The translations under genes and the position numbers were made by a program. From contig JAUVMS010000096.1 in assembly GCA_030600135.1 (NCBI GenBank), positions 1 through 9,144 of the forward strand: a stretch of DNA of 9,144 bases, given 5' to 3'. Origin of the DNA: Hyphomicrobiales bacterium (GTDB lineage: Bacteria; Pseudomonadota; Alphaproteobacteria; Rhizobiales; JAUVMS01). The notes under the pieces were generated by a model. That model saw only the letters and a list, made by a program, of their open reading frames with translations, ran no database searches and was not told the DNA's origin. This document shows positions 1 to 6,724 of this stretch, one piece after another (the first letter of the stretch is position 1; each line of letters begins with the position of its first letter).

Positions 1-64
1 GACGGCCGTGATCTTCCTTAGAGGGACCATTGATTTCTAGTCAGGGGCGACAGCAGCACACCCG
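1..64. other. Flank downstream of phnF
   Basis: These 64 bases follow the phnF stop on its strand. No terminator hairpin or reading frame of note is visible, so the end of the phnF transcript cannot be placed. Confidence 0.4.
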
Positions 65-799
65 TCAGTCGTAGGGCGCGCCTTCGACGGTGAGCCGGCA
101 CAGATCGCCGGAAAAGTGTGCGACACCGAATTCGAGCGGTGTGCCATCCGTGGCCAGGTTCAGGCTTTCCGTCTTGAGGATGGGGCGGCTCTGGGGCCGG
201 CCAAGCACGTCGGCTATCCTGGCGTCCGGCAACTCGGCGGACACCCTGGTCCATTCACGGCGGTAGTCGCCATGGCCCAATTGCTCGAGCGAGGCCGTGA
301 TGGATCGTGTCGCCTCAAGGTGTTTGGCGATCCCGGGCAATCGCTCTTCTGGAAAATAGTGGATGCTGAATGCAAACGTCTGACCGTTGGCGCTCGACAG
401 CGTCTCGGTGCAAACCAGCGGTGCGCCCGTGGCGACATTGAGAAGCTCGGCCAACCGCCCATCTGCCTCGATGCGTTCCGTCTCCAATACCTTGCGGCTC
501 GGGCTGATGCCCTTGGAGAGCATGATTTCGGTGAACCTGGTCCGCGGCCCGAGAGGGTAGTCGATGCCTGGGCCTTGCACAAAGGTTCCCTTGCCGTGCT
601 CGACGCGGACGAGGCCTTGGTGGGTCAGCTCTTGGATAGCGCGGCGGACGGTGTGGCGATTGACTTTGAAGCGCGCTGAGAGTTCACTCTCGGTGGCAAA
701 GCGCGCACCGGGCGGCAGTGCGCCCGAGCATATTTCGGCGCTCAAGGCCTCGGCTATTTGGCGCCACAGGGCTGCGCCGATCTGACGATCCAGGCTCAT
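65..799 (-). CDS. phnF: PhnF, GntR/HutC-family transcriptional repressor of the phn operon
   Basis: This 244-residue protein is a transcriptional regulator that probably represses the divergent phn genes. The N-terminal winged helix-turn-helix of the GntR type spans about residues 11-74. It includes LWRQIAEAL, a recognition-helix region FKVNRHTVRRAIQEL and the wing GLVRVEHGKGTFV. The C-terminal UTRA effector-binding domain spans about 90-240 and carries TRVSAELP (184-191), LKTESLN (208-214) and a GDLCRLTVE end typical of PhnF. The ATG at 799 is chosen because LWRQIAEAL then sits at the usual distance from the N terminus. No good Shine-Dalgarno sequence precedes it, so expression may be low. 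The gene is transcribed away from phnG, with a palindromic operator between them. In other bacteria PhnF represses C-P lyase or phosphonate uptake genes. The effector here is unknown. Other HutC-subfamily members look similar, but the adjacent phn operon makes PhnF the clear choice. Confidence 0.93.
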   Translation of the reverse strand: MSLDRQIGAALWRQIAEALSAEICSGALPPGARFATESELSARFKVNRHTVRRAIQELTHQGLVRVEHGKGTFVQGPGIDYPLGPRTRFTEIMLSKGISPSRKVLETERIEADGRLAELLNVATGAPLVCTETLSSANGQTFAFSIHYFPEERLPGIAKHLEATRSITASLEQLGHGDYRREWTRVSAELPDARIADVLGRPQSRPILKTESLNLATDGTPLEFGVAHFSGDLCRLTVEGAPYD

Positions 800-885
800 G
801 TCATTCAGTATTCATCACGTTGGTCATCCACCAATCAGGGACATGACGACATCATTACCCTGCCAGGTATCATAGCACGCAAGTA

Positions 886-912
886 TTGTTGAGATGTCTA
901 GACGTCTAGATA
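886..912 (+). promoter_or_regulatory. Tentative phnG promoter overlapping the operator
   Basis: A possible -35 TTGTTG lies at 886-891, and an AT-rich TAGATA/TAGATAGATT stretch at 907-916 could supply the -10. The spacing is 15 bases to TAGATA (907-912) or 19 to TAGATT (911-916), neither ideal. If correct, the palindrome lies between the -35 and -10 elements, so a bound repressor would block RNA polymerase directly. The boxes are weak and the exact promoter is uncertain. Confidence 0.3.
896..910. promoter_or_regulatory. Probable PhnF operator, perfect palindrome
   Basis: Positions 897-910 read TCTAGACGTCTAGA, a perfect 14-bp inverted repeat. It can also be read as two GTCTAGA units 8 bases apart (896-902 and 904-910). 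The first unit forms the 8-bp palindrome GTCTAGAC. The core resembles known operators of HutC-type GntR regulators such as NagR/DasR (GGTCTAGACC core) and mycobacterial PhnF (TGGTATAGACCA). I see no other TCTAGA in the window. Its place between phnF and phnG, about 50 bases ahead of the phnG start, suits a repressor site. Binding by PhnF is inferred. Confidence 0.75.
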
Positions 913-961
913 GATTTGACGTAGTGTCGTATGGACTCGAGCGCGGCGAATGGAGCGCGGC

Positions 962-1465
962 ATGGCTGACAAAGGCGACGGGCAAGTGGCAGCGCAGGTT
1001 GACCGAGAGCTAACGTCGAAAGAGGCGCCAGAGGTGGCGCGCAAGCGCTGGATAGGCGTTTTGGCGCGTGCCGATCAGGACGCAACCGAGGAGCTTTGGG
1101 CCGCGCTAGGGCGCACCGACGCGTACACGGTGATCCGCGGCCCCGAGCAGGGGCTGGTTATGGTTCGCGGTCGAGCCGGCGGGACGGGGCGGGCATTCAA
1201 CCTCGGCGAGATGACCGTGACGCGGTGTACGGTCCGGCTGGCCGGCGGAGCGGTGGGCCATGGTTACGTTTGCGGTCGGCGACCCGAGCATGCCGAGCGC
1301 GCGGCGCTGATCGATGCGCTGATGCAGCTCGAAGACGAGTGTCAGGTCGTCGATGCCCAGATCATCGGGCCATTGGAAACGGTGGAGGAAAAGCGTCGGG
1401 CGAGCCGCTCTTGCAAGAGTGCGGCGACCAAGGTGGATTTTTTCACGATGGTGAGAAGCGAGTAG
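962..1465 (+). CDS. phnG: PhnG, C-P lyase core complex subunit
   Basis: PhnG is a subunit of the cytoplasmic PhnGHIJ core complex. In E. coli it is needed, with PhnH, PhnI and PhnL, to attach a phosphonate to the C1 of the ribose of MgATP. The 167-residue product shows the family block at residues 56-105: TVIRGPEQGLVMVRGRAGG, then FNLGEMTVTRC (79-89) and GHGYVCGR (99-106). A charged N-terminal extension of about 25 residues makes it longer than the roughly 150 residues of E. coli PhnG. The ATG at 962 is preferred over the in-frame ATG at 950 because GGAG at 952-955 sits 6 bases before it. It is the first gene of the operon, 9 bases before phnH, and probably under PhnF control through the palindrome upstream. 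Confidence 0.95.
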   Translation: MADKGDGQVAAQVDRELTSKEAPEVARKRWIGVLARADQDATEELWAALGRTDAYTVIRGPEQGLVMVRGRAGGTGRAFNLGEMTVTRCTVRLAGGAVGHGYVCGRRPEHAERAALIDALMQLEDECQVVDAQIIGPLETVEEKRRASRSCKSAATKVDFFTMVRSE

Positions 1466-1474
1466 GGACTGGCG

Positions 1475-2077
1475 ATGTCTGGTCTGGCACAGCAGGAATA
1501 CTTTGCCGGTTTCGGCGACCCGGTGCACGAGGCACAGGCGTGCTTTCGTAGCCTCATGGAGGCGATGTCACGTCCGGGATCGATCGTCGAAGTTGACGGA
1601 CCGTGCGAGGTGCCCGCACCGCTTTCGCCAGTCATGGCGAGCGTCGCACTAACGCTCTGCGATTACGAGACGCCGATCGGACTCGTCGGGGAATTGCGTT
1701 CGGATGCCGTGGCGGGCTATTTGAGATTTCACACCTCCGCGCCCGTCGTGGACGACCTCACCGAGGCTGCATTTGTTTTCCTCCCCAACGTCAGCGCGTT
1801 ACCAGATCTAGGAACGATGCGGCCCGGTACTGCAAGCTACCCGGATAAATCAGCGACGATCGTCATTGATGCCGGGTCATTTGGAACTGGATTGGACGTG
1901 GACTTGTCTGGGCCGGGTATTGAGACGCACGTTTGCTTTTCCGCCACAGGTTTGGATGCGCCGTTTTGGCGGCACGCACAAGCCAATCATGAACGATATC
2001 CGTTGGGATTGGACATTATATTTTGCGGCCCGAACGCCATCGCCGCCTTACCGCGCAGCACTAAAATTGAGGCATAG
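1475..2077 (+). CDS. phnH: PhnH, C-P lyase core complex subunit
   Basis: PhnH is the second subunit of the C-P lyase core complex (PhnG2H2I2J2 in E. coli). It has a fold related to PLP-dependent enzymes but binds no PLP, and acts with PhnI, PhnG and PhnL in forming the ribose 1-phosphonate 5-triphosphate. The 200-residue protein is of normal length. Family signatures are GFGDPVHEAQACFRSLMEAM (residues 12-31) followed by SRPG, SGPGIE (145-150), YPLGLDIIF (175-183) and the C-terminal ALPRSTKIE (191-199). The start has AGGGA at 1464-1468, six bases upstream and overlapping the phnG stop. The phnI start follows three bases after the stop, which suggests coupled translation. Confidence 0.95.
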   Translation: MSGLAQQEYFAGFGDPVHEAQACFRSLMEAMSRPGSIVEVDGPCEVPAPLSPVMASVALTLCDYETPIGLVGELRSDAVAGYLRFHTSAPVVDDLTEAAFVFLPNVSALPDLGTMRPGTASYPDKSATIVIDAGSFGTGLDVDLSGPGIETHVCFSATGLDAPFWRHAQANHERYPLGLDIIFCGPNAIAALPRSTKIEA

Positions 2078-2080
2078 ATC

Positions 2081-3217
2081 ATGTACGTTCCGGTCAAGGG
2101 CGGTGAACGGGCAATCGAGAACGCGCATAAGCTGCTCGCCGAGGAGCGGCGCGGCAATCGCGATACGCCGGACCTCGACGTTGCTCAAATCGATGAGCAG
2201 CTGGCTCTCGCCGTCGACCGCGTGATGACCGAGGGCTCGCTCTATGATCGCGAGCTCGCCGCGCTGGCGATTAAACAAGCACGTGGCGATTTAATCGAGG
2301 CGGCGTTTTTGCTCCGCGCTTTTCGCACGACGCTTGCGCGGTTCGGTTATTCGATTCCGATCGATACCGGCCAGATGGTGGTGCGACGGCGGATATCCGC
2401 CACATACAAGGACCTGCCGGGCGGCCAGGTGCTTGGGCCGACCTTCGACTACACGCATCGCCTCATCGATTTTTCGCTGCTGGAAGGCGCTGACCCCGAA
2501 AACCTCGAGGAGGGCGAGAGCGATATGGGGGTGACGCCGCATGTATTGAACATTCTCGATCGCGAGGGGTTGATGGAGCCGGCCAATGGATCGAGCGGTG
2601 CGCAGGAAAGGGGCGAGGATGGCGAGGTGCACGTCGGGGATCTGACACGTGAGCCGCTGGAGTTCCCGGCCGATCGCGACATCAGGTTGCAACGTCTCGC
2701 GCGCGGTGACGAAGGCTTTTTGCTGGCGCTCGGCTATTCCACGCAGCGCGGTTACGGGCGCAACCACCCCTTTGCCGGCGAGCTTCGCCTGGGCGAAGTG
2801 CGGGTCGGGTTTGTGCCCGAAGAGCTGGGCTTTGAAATCGAGATTGCCGAAATAACCGTGACCGAATGCGAGATGGTGAACCAGTTCAAGGGATCAAAAA
2901 ACGTATCGCCTCAATTCACCCGCGGCTACGGCCTCACATTCGGCCATTGCGAGCGCAAGGCGATGTCCATGGCGCTGGTGGACCGCGCGCTGCGGGCCAA
3001 GGAGCTGGACGAAGAGGTGGAGGCGCCGGGCCAGGATGAGGAGTTTGTCCTGGCGCACGCCGACAATGTCGAGGCGACCGGGTTCGTCGAGCACTTGAAG
3101 CTGCCGCACTATGTGGATTTTCAGTCCGAGCTCGAGCTCGTGCGACGGATGCGTGCGGAAATCGAGGCGGCAAAGGTGCGCAACGGCGATGCCGAGCAAA
3201 TTGAGGCGGCGGAGTAA
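2081..3217 (+). CDS. phnI: PhnI, alpha-D-ribose 1-methylphosphonate 5-triphosphate synthase subunit
   Basis: PhnI is the nucleosidase-like catalytic subunit. With PhnG, PhnH and PhnL it displaces adenine from MgATP with a phosphonate to form ribose 1-phosphonate 5-triphosphate. The 378-residue product matches the family along its length: MYVPVKGGERAIENAH at the N terminus, AVDRVMTEG (44-52), LGPTFDYTHRL (118-128), GDEGFLLALGYSTQRGYGRN (209-228), TECEMVN (261-267) and FVLAHADNVEATGFVEHLKL (322-341). His338 and His343 align with E. coli His328 and His333, which lie near the zinc site and the active site of the core complex. It is about 24 residues longer than E. coli PhnI, mainly in an acidic, glycine-rich stretch around 133-190. 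GAGG at 2069-2072 serves as the ribosome binding site. Confidence 0.96.
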   Translation: MYVPVKGGERAIENAHKLLAEERRGNRDTPDLDVAQIDEQLALAVDRVMTEGSLYDRELAALAIKQARGDLIEAAFLLRAFRTTLARFGYSIPIDTGQMVVRRRISATYKDLPGGQVLGPTFDYTHRLIDFSLLEGADPENLEEGESDMGVTPHVLNILDREGLMEPANGSSGAQERGEDGEVHVGDLTREPLEFPADRDIRLQRLARGDEGFLLALGYSTQRGYGRNHPFAGELRLGEVRVGFVPEELGFEIEIAEITVTECEMVNQFKGSKNVSPQFTRGYGLTFGHCERKAMSMALVDRALRAKELDEEVEAPGQDEEFVLAHADNVEATGFVEHLKLPHYVDFQSELELVRRMRAEIEAAKVRNGDAEQIEAAE

Positions 3218-3221
3218 GGTC

Positions 3222-4097
3222 ATGGCCGAGACGTCGGGCTACAATTTCGCTTATCTGGATGAGCAGACCAAACGGATGATCCGGCGGGCCTTGCTGAAGG
3301 CCATCGCCGTTCCCGGTTATCAAGTGCCGTTTGCCAGCAGGGAAATGCCAATGCCATACGGTTGGGGTACGGGTGGCATCCAAGTGACGGCGTCGATTGT
3401 CGGGCGGGACGACGTGCTCAAGGTGATCGATCAAGGGGCGGACGACACCACCAATGCGGTTTCCATCCGTAAATTCTTCAAGCGCACGGCAGGCATCGAG
3501 ACGACAACGCAGACGCACGAAGCGAACATCATTCAAACACGCCACCGCATCCCCGAGGAGGATTTGCGCGCCGACCAAATCATGGTCTTCCAGGTGCCGA
3601 TCCCCGAGCCTTTGCGTTTCCTCGAGCCGCGCGAAACGGAAACACGGAAGATGCATGCGCTCGAGGAATATGGCCTGATGCACGTCAAGCTTTATGAGGA
3701 CATCTCGCAACACGGCCATATCGCCACGACCTATGCCTATCCGGTGGCGGTGAAGCAGCGCTATGTGATGGATCCCTCGCCGATCCCGAAATTCGACAAT
3801 CCCAAGATTAATCGCTCGCCGGCGCTCATGCTGTTTGGTGCCGGGCGCGAAAAGCGGATCTATGCGGTGCCACCATTCACAGATGTGCACAGCCTCGATT
3901 TCGAAGATTTCCCGTTCGAGATCCAGACGTGGCGCGAGGCGTGCGCGCTTTGCGGGGCCACCGGATCCTTCCTCGACGAAATTGTAACGGATGACGCAGG
4001 TGGGCGAATGTTTGTCTGCTCGGATACCGACTTTTGCGAAAAACGGCGCGAGGCGGGCCATGCCGGGCCGGCACTGGCTGCGGAGGGGGCGGTATGA
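3222..4097 (+). CDS. phnJ: PhnJ, radical-SAM C-P lyase
   Basis: PhnJ cleaves the C-P bond of ribose 1-phosphonate 5-phosphate, giving an alkane and 5-phosphoribosyl 1,2-cyclic phosphate. It uses S-adenosylmethionine and a 4Fe-4S cluster. The 291-residue protein has the unusual C-terminal cluster motif CX2CX21C at Cys241, Cys244 and Cys266, plus the conserved Cys272. Gly32, in PGYQVPF, is the residue proposed as the glycyl radical in E. coli. By my count these five residues have the same numbers as in E. coli. Other conserved blocks are MPYGWGTGGIQ (44-54), DQGADDTTNAVS (70-81), PIPEPLRFLEPRETET (126-141) and MDPSPIPKFDNPK (183-195). The ATG at 3222 is chosen because GGAG at 3211-3214 precedes it and it gives the usual N terminus. 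An in-frame extension back to 3111 only reads through phnI. The end overlaps phnK by ATGA. Confidence 0.97.
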   Translation: MAETSGYNFAYLDEQTKRMIRRALLKAIAVPGYQVPFASREMPMPYGWGTGGIQVTASIVGRDDVLKVIDQGADDTTNAVSIRKFFKRTAGIETTTQTHEANIIQTRHRIPEEDLRADQIMVFQVPIPEPLRFLEPRETETRKMHALEEYGLMHVKLYEDISQHGHIATTYAYPVAVKQRYVMDPSPIPKFDNPKINRSPALMLFGAGREKRIYAVPPFTDVHSLDFEDFPFEIQTWREACALCGATGSFLDEIVTDDAGGRMFVCSDTDFCEKRREAGHAGPALAAEGAV

Positions 4098-4876
4098 GCG
4101 ACAACCACGAACCATTGCTGGTCGTCGACGGCCTCTCAAAACGCTACGGGGCACAACTCGGCTGCCGCGACGTCGGGTTTTCACTGTGGCCCGGCGAAGT
4201 CGTCGGCGTCGTCGGTGAATCAGGATCGGGCAAGACAACGTTGCTCAACTGCATTTCCGCGCGCCTAACGCCTGACGACGGCGTGGTCCGCTATCGCACA
4301 CGCCTCGGCACGTTGTCCGACATCTATCAGATGAGCGAGCCAGAGCGGCGCATGTTGATGCGGACCGATTGGGCCTTCGTCCATCAAAACCCTCGTGATG
4401 GGTTGCGCATGAAAGTTAGCGCGGGCGCCAACGTGGGCGAGCGCCTGATGGCTGTCGGGGCGCGGCACTACGGAAACATCCGCGGCGCGGCCGATGATTG
4501 GCTCTCGAAGGTGGAGATCGACACAGGCCGGATCGATGACTTGCCGGCAACCTTTTCTGGCGGCATGCAGCAGCGCCTGCAAATCGCCAGGAACCTGGTT
4601 ACCGGCCCCAGGCTCGTTTTCATGGACGAGCCAACGGGCGGGCTCGACGTCTCCGTACAAGCGCGGCTGCTCGACCTGATGCGTGGTCTGGTCGGCGAAC
4701 TGGGCCTGGCAGCGGTGATCGTCACGCATGACCTCGCCGTGGCGCGGCTACTGTCACACCGATTGATGGTGATGTGGCGTGGCGAGGTGGTTGAGCAGGG
4801 GTTGACGGATCAGGTGCTCGATGATCCGCAACATCCCTATACGCAGTTGCTGGTGTCGTCCGTTTTGCAACCGTGA
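4094..4876 (+). CDS. phnK: PhnK, ABC-type ATP-binding protein of the C-P lyase system
   Basis: PhnK is an ABC ATPase domain protein that in E. coli docks on the PhnGHIJ core complex near PhnJ. It is not a classical transporter subunit, although the sequence resembles oligopeptide-import ATPases. The 260-residue product has Walker A GESGSGKTT (41-49), a Q-loop glutamine in FVHQNP (95-100), signature FSGGMQQRLQIARN (154-167), Walker B LVFMDEP (174-180), D-loop GGLD (182-185) and the switch histidine in VTHDL (H212). The C-terminal DDPQHPYTQLL segment is typical of the PhnK/Opp-type family. The ATG overlaps the phnJ stop by four bases and has GGAGG at 4082-4086. All ATPase motifs are intact. Confidence 0.95.
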   Translation: MSDNHEPLLVVDGLSKRYGAQLGCRDVGFSLWPGEVVGVVGESGSGKTTLLNCISARLTPDDGVVRYRTRLGTLSDIYQMSEPERRMLMRTDWAFVHQNPRDGLRMKVSAGANVGERLMAVGARHYGNIRGAADDWLSKVEIDTGRIDDLPATFSGGMQQRLQIARNLVTGPRLVFMDEPTGGLDVSVQARLLDLMRGLVGELGLAAVIVTHDLAVARLLSHRLMVMWRGEVVEQGLTDQVLDDPQHPYTQLLVSSVLQP

Positions 4877-4886
4877 GGACCAAGTG

Positions 4887-5582
4887 ATGGACATGGTGCG
4901 CGTGCGCGGCGTGGGAAAGAGTTTTAAGCTCCATGCCCAGGGTGGCGCCGAAATCGCCGTCGTCGGCGGCGTCGACATGACTGTCGCGACGGGAGATGCG
5001 ATCGCGCTCACGGGCGCCTCTGGCGTTGGCAAGAGTACGCTCATGCGGATGATCTTCGGCAATTATCTCTGCCCCGAGGGCGAGATCCTGGTGCGGCATG
5101 GCGGTTGCTGGGTCGATGTTGCCAGGGCAGATCCTCGCGCCATCATCGATATAAGGCGTGAAACCATCGGCTACATTAGCCAGTTCCTTCGCGTCATCCC
5201 ACGGGTGCCCGCGCTCGAAGTTGTGGCTGAGCCGATCAGGATGCGGGGGGCGAGCGAGGGCGAGTCGCGTGAACGGGCCAGCGAATTGCTGACGCGCCTG
5301 CGGATCCCCGAGACGCTCTGGTCGCTCTCGCCGGTGACGTTCTCTGGCGGTGAGCAGCAACGTGTCAATATTGCCCGCGGGTTCGCGGTACCCTATCCCA
5401 TATTGCTGCTCGACGAGCCGACGGCATCATTAGACAAGGAAAACCGTGATACCGTCATCGAGATGATAGATGAGGCGCGCCGCGGGGGGACCGCGATCAT
5501 CGGTATTTTTCATGATGGCAACGTGCGCGCCGCCGTTTGCGAAAGAGCGTGCGACTTAACGCAGTACAGATTGGCAAGCTGA
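4887..5582 (+). CDS. phnL: PhnL, ABC-type ATP-binding protein of the C-P lyase system
   Basis: PhnL is the second ABC ATPase of the pathway. In E. coli it is required with PhnG, PhnH and PhnI for phosphonate coupling to ATP in vitro. The 231-residue product resembles lipoprotein-export (LolD-like) ATPases, as the family does. It has Walker A GASGVGKST (43-51), Q-loop YISQF (96-100), signature FSGGEQQRVNIARG (152-165), Walker B ILLLDEP (172-178), D-loop ASLD (180-183) and the switch histidine in FHD (H209). The ATG at 4887 has GAGGA at 4875-4879 seven bases upstream. A second ATG at 4893 is possible. The stop codon TGA shares one base with the phnM ATG, so translation is probably coupled. Confidence 0.95.
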   Translation: MDMVRVRGVGKSFKLHAQGGAEIAVVGGVDMTVATGDAIALTGASGVGKSTLMRMIFGNYLCPEGEILVRHGGCWVDVARADPRAIIDIRRETIGYISQFLRVIPRVPALEVVAEPIRMRGASEGESRERASELLTRLRIPETLWSLSPVTFSGGEQQRVNIARGFAVPYPILLLDEPTASLDKENRDTVIEMIDEARRGGTAIIGIFHDGNVRAAVCERACDLTQYRLAS

Positions 5583-6724
5583 TGGGCGAACGCATACTAA
5601 CAAATGCGAAGCTGGTCCTCATCGATCGCGTCGTCGAGGGCACCGTGTTGCTTCGTGACGGATTGATCGGCGAGATCTGCGAGGGACGTTCGGCAGTGCA
5701 ATCGGCGGTTGATTGCGAGGGCGATTTGCTGCTGCCGGGGCTAGTCGAGCTCCATACAGACAATATGGACCGACACATGTTGCCGCGCCCGCGCAGCTCG
5801 TGGCCTATCGAGGCCGCCGTCATCAATCATGATCGCGAGATTGTGAACGCTGGCATCACCACGGTGTTTGACGCCCTGGGCGTTGGCGAAATCACTCCGG
5901 ATTCGGTGCGCGCCAAACTCGCGCGACAGTACCCGGATGGCCTTCGGGCGCAAAAGGACGACGGTGCGCTCAAGGCCGATCATTTTCTCCATCTGCGCTG
6001 CGAGATTAGTGACGCACACTTGGTCGACTGGCTCGATGACCTCGTCGATCGCCCGGAAGTGCGGCTGATGTCCGTGATGGACCACACCCCTGGGCAGCGT
6101 CAGTTTGCCAAAATCGAAACGTACGCCAACTTCTATCAAAAGAAATTCGATCTTTCGGACGAGGAGGTTATGGCGTTCATGGCCAAGCGCCGTATTGAAC
6201 AGGAGAAAAATGGCGCGCCCAATCGACGGATCGTCGTGGCAATGGCCAAGGAGCGCGGCATTGCACTGGCGAGCCACGACGATGCAACACTTGAACATGT
6301 CGATGAAGCCGTTCGCGATGGCGTGTCGATTGCCGAGTTTCCAACCACGGTGGAGGCCGCCGAGGCATCGCACGGCGCCGGGATGGCGGTGCTGATGGGT
6401 GGGCCGAACATTGTGCGCGGACAATCCCATTCTGGCAATACCTCGGCCCGCGAGTTGGCTGAGCGCGGGTTGCTCGATATCATCTCCAGCGACTATGTCC
6501 CATCCTCTCTGCTGTTTGCGGCACTGTTGTTGGCGCGGCGTATTGAGGGCGTTTCGTTGCCGGAAGCGATCAAGGCGATAACCCTAACGCCTGCGAGGCG
6601 GGTCGGCTTGGATGATCGCGGGAAGATTGCCGTCGGACTGCGGGCAGATTTGATCCGCGTTCGCCCAGCTGAAAGCGCACCCGTTGTTCGAAGCGTGTGG
6701 AAGCAGGGTGAACGCATTGCCTGA
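5582..6724 (+). CDS. phnM: PhnM, alpha-D-ribose 1-methylphosphonate 5-triphosphate diphosphatase
   Basis: PhnM is a cytoplasmic amidohydrolase-superfamily enzyme. It removes pyrophosphate from ribose 1-phosphonate 5-triphosphate to yield the 5-phosphate used by PhnJ. The 380-residue protein has the first metal motif as HTD (58-60) in VELHTDNMDRHMLPRP, where most amidohydrolases have HxH. HTD is usual for PhnM. Further family blocks are MDHTPGQRQF (166-175), ASHDDAT (230-236), AEFPTTVEAAEA (251-262), GGPNIVRGQSHSGN (273-286) and SSDYVPSSLL (302-311), which supplies the late aspartate. The end carries the amidohydrolase pattern DRGKIAVGLRADLI. The ATG at 5582 overlaps the phnL stop (TGATG). There is no strong Shine-Dalgarno sequence, consistent with coupled translation. 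A TTG at 5537 would add 15 residues and is less likely. Confidence 0.95.
   Translation: MGERILTNAKLVLIDRVVEGTVLLRDGLIGEICEGRSAVQSAVDCEGDLLLPGLVELHTDNMDRHMLPRPRSSWPIEAAVINHDREIVNAGITTVFDALGVGEITPDSVRAKLARQYPDGLRAQKDDGALKADHFLHLRCEISDAHLVDWLDDLVDRPEVRLMSVMDHTPGQRQFAKIETYANFYQKKFDLSDEEVMAFMAKRRIEQEKNGAPNRRIVVAMAKERGIALASHDDATLEHVDEAVRDGVSIAEFPTTVEAAEASHGAGMAVLMGGPNIVRGQSHSGNTSARELAERGLLDIISSDYVPSSLLFAALLLARRIEGVSLPEAIKAITLTPARRVGLDDRGKIAVGLRADLIRVRPAESAPVVRSVWKQGERIA

Larger units (their letters stand above)
800..961. promoter_or_regulatory. phnF-phnG divergent intergenic control region
   Basis: This stretch separates the divergent phnF and phnG starts and must hold both promoters. Its most obvious element is the TCTAGACGTCTAGA palindrome at 897-910. 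I looked for a Pho box (two TGTCAT-like repeats 11 bases apart) and saw no convincing match, only loose TGTC-like pieces on the minus strand around 840-855. The region is more AT-rich than the flanking genes, as expected for a promoter. A Shine-Dalgarno GGAG at 952-955 precedes the ATG at 962. Confidence 0.6.

Noticed and set aside
116..679. 187-residue open frame on the plus strand inside phnF
   Set aside because: It lies opposite the clear GntR/UTRA regulator and has no recognisable domain.
836..860. Possible Pho box (TGTC-like repeats on the minus strand)
   Set aside because: The repeats are about 8 bases apart and imperfect, not the 11-base spacing of TGTCAT repeats expected for PhoB.
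3111..3221. Upstream extension of phnJ
   Set aside because: The added 37 residues are phnI read in another frame. The ATG at 3222 has a ribosome binding site and gives cysteine and glycine numbering equal to E. coli PhnJ.
2934..4238. 434-residue open frame on the minus strand across phnI, phnJ and phnK
   Set aside because: It is very rich in arginine, shows no family motif, and lies opposite three strongly recognised genes. It is an antisense shadow in GC-rich DNA.
5756..5761. HTD instead of HxH in PhnM, as a possible active-site loss
   Set aside because: E. coli PhnM, as I recall its sequence, has the same HTD, so this is normal for the family.
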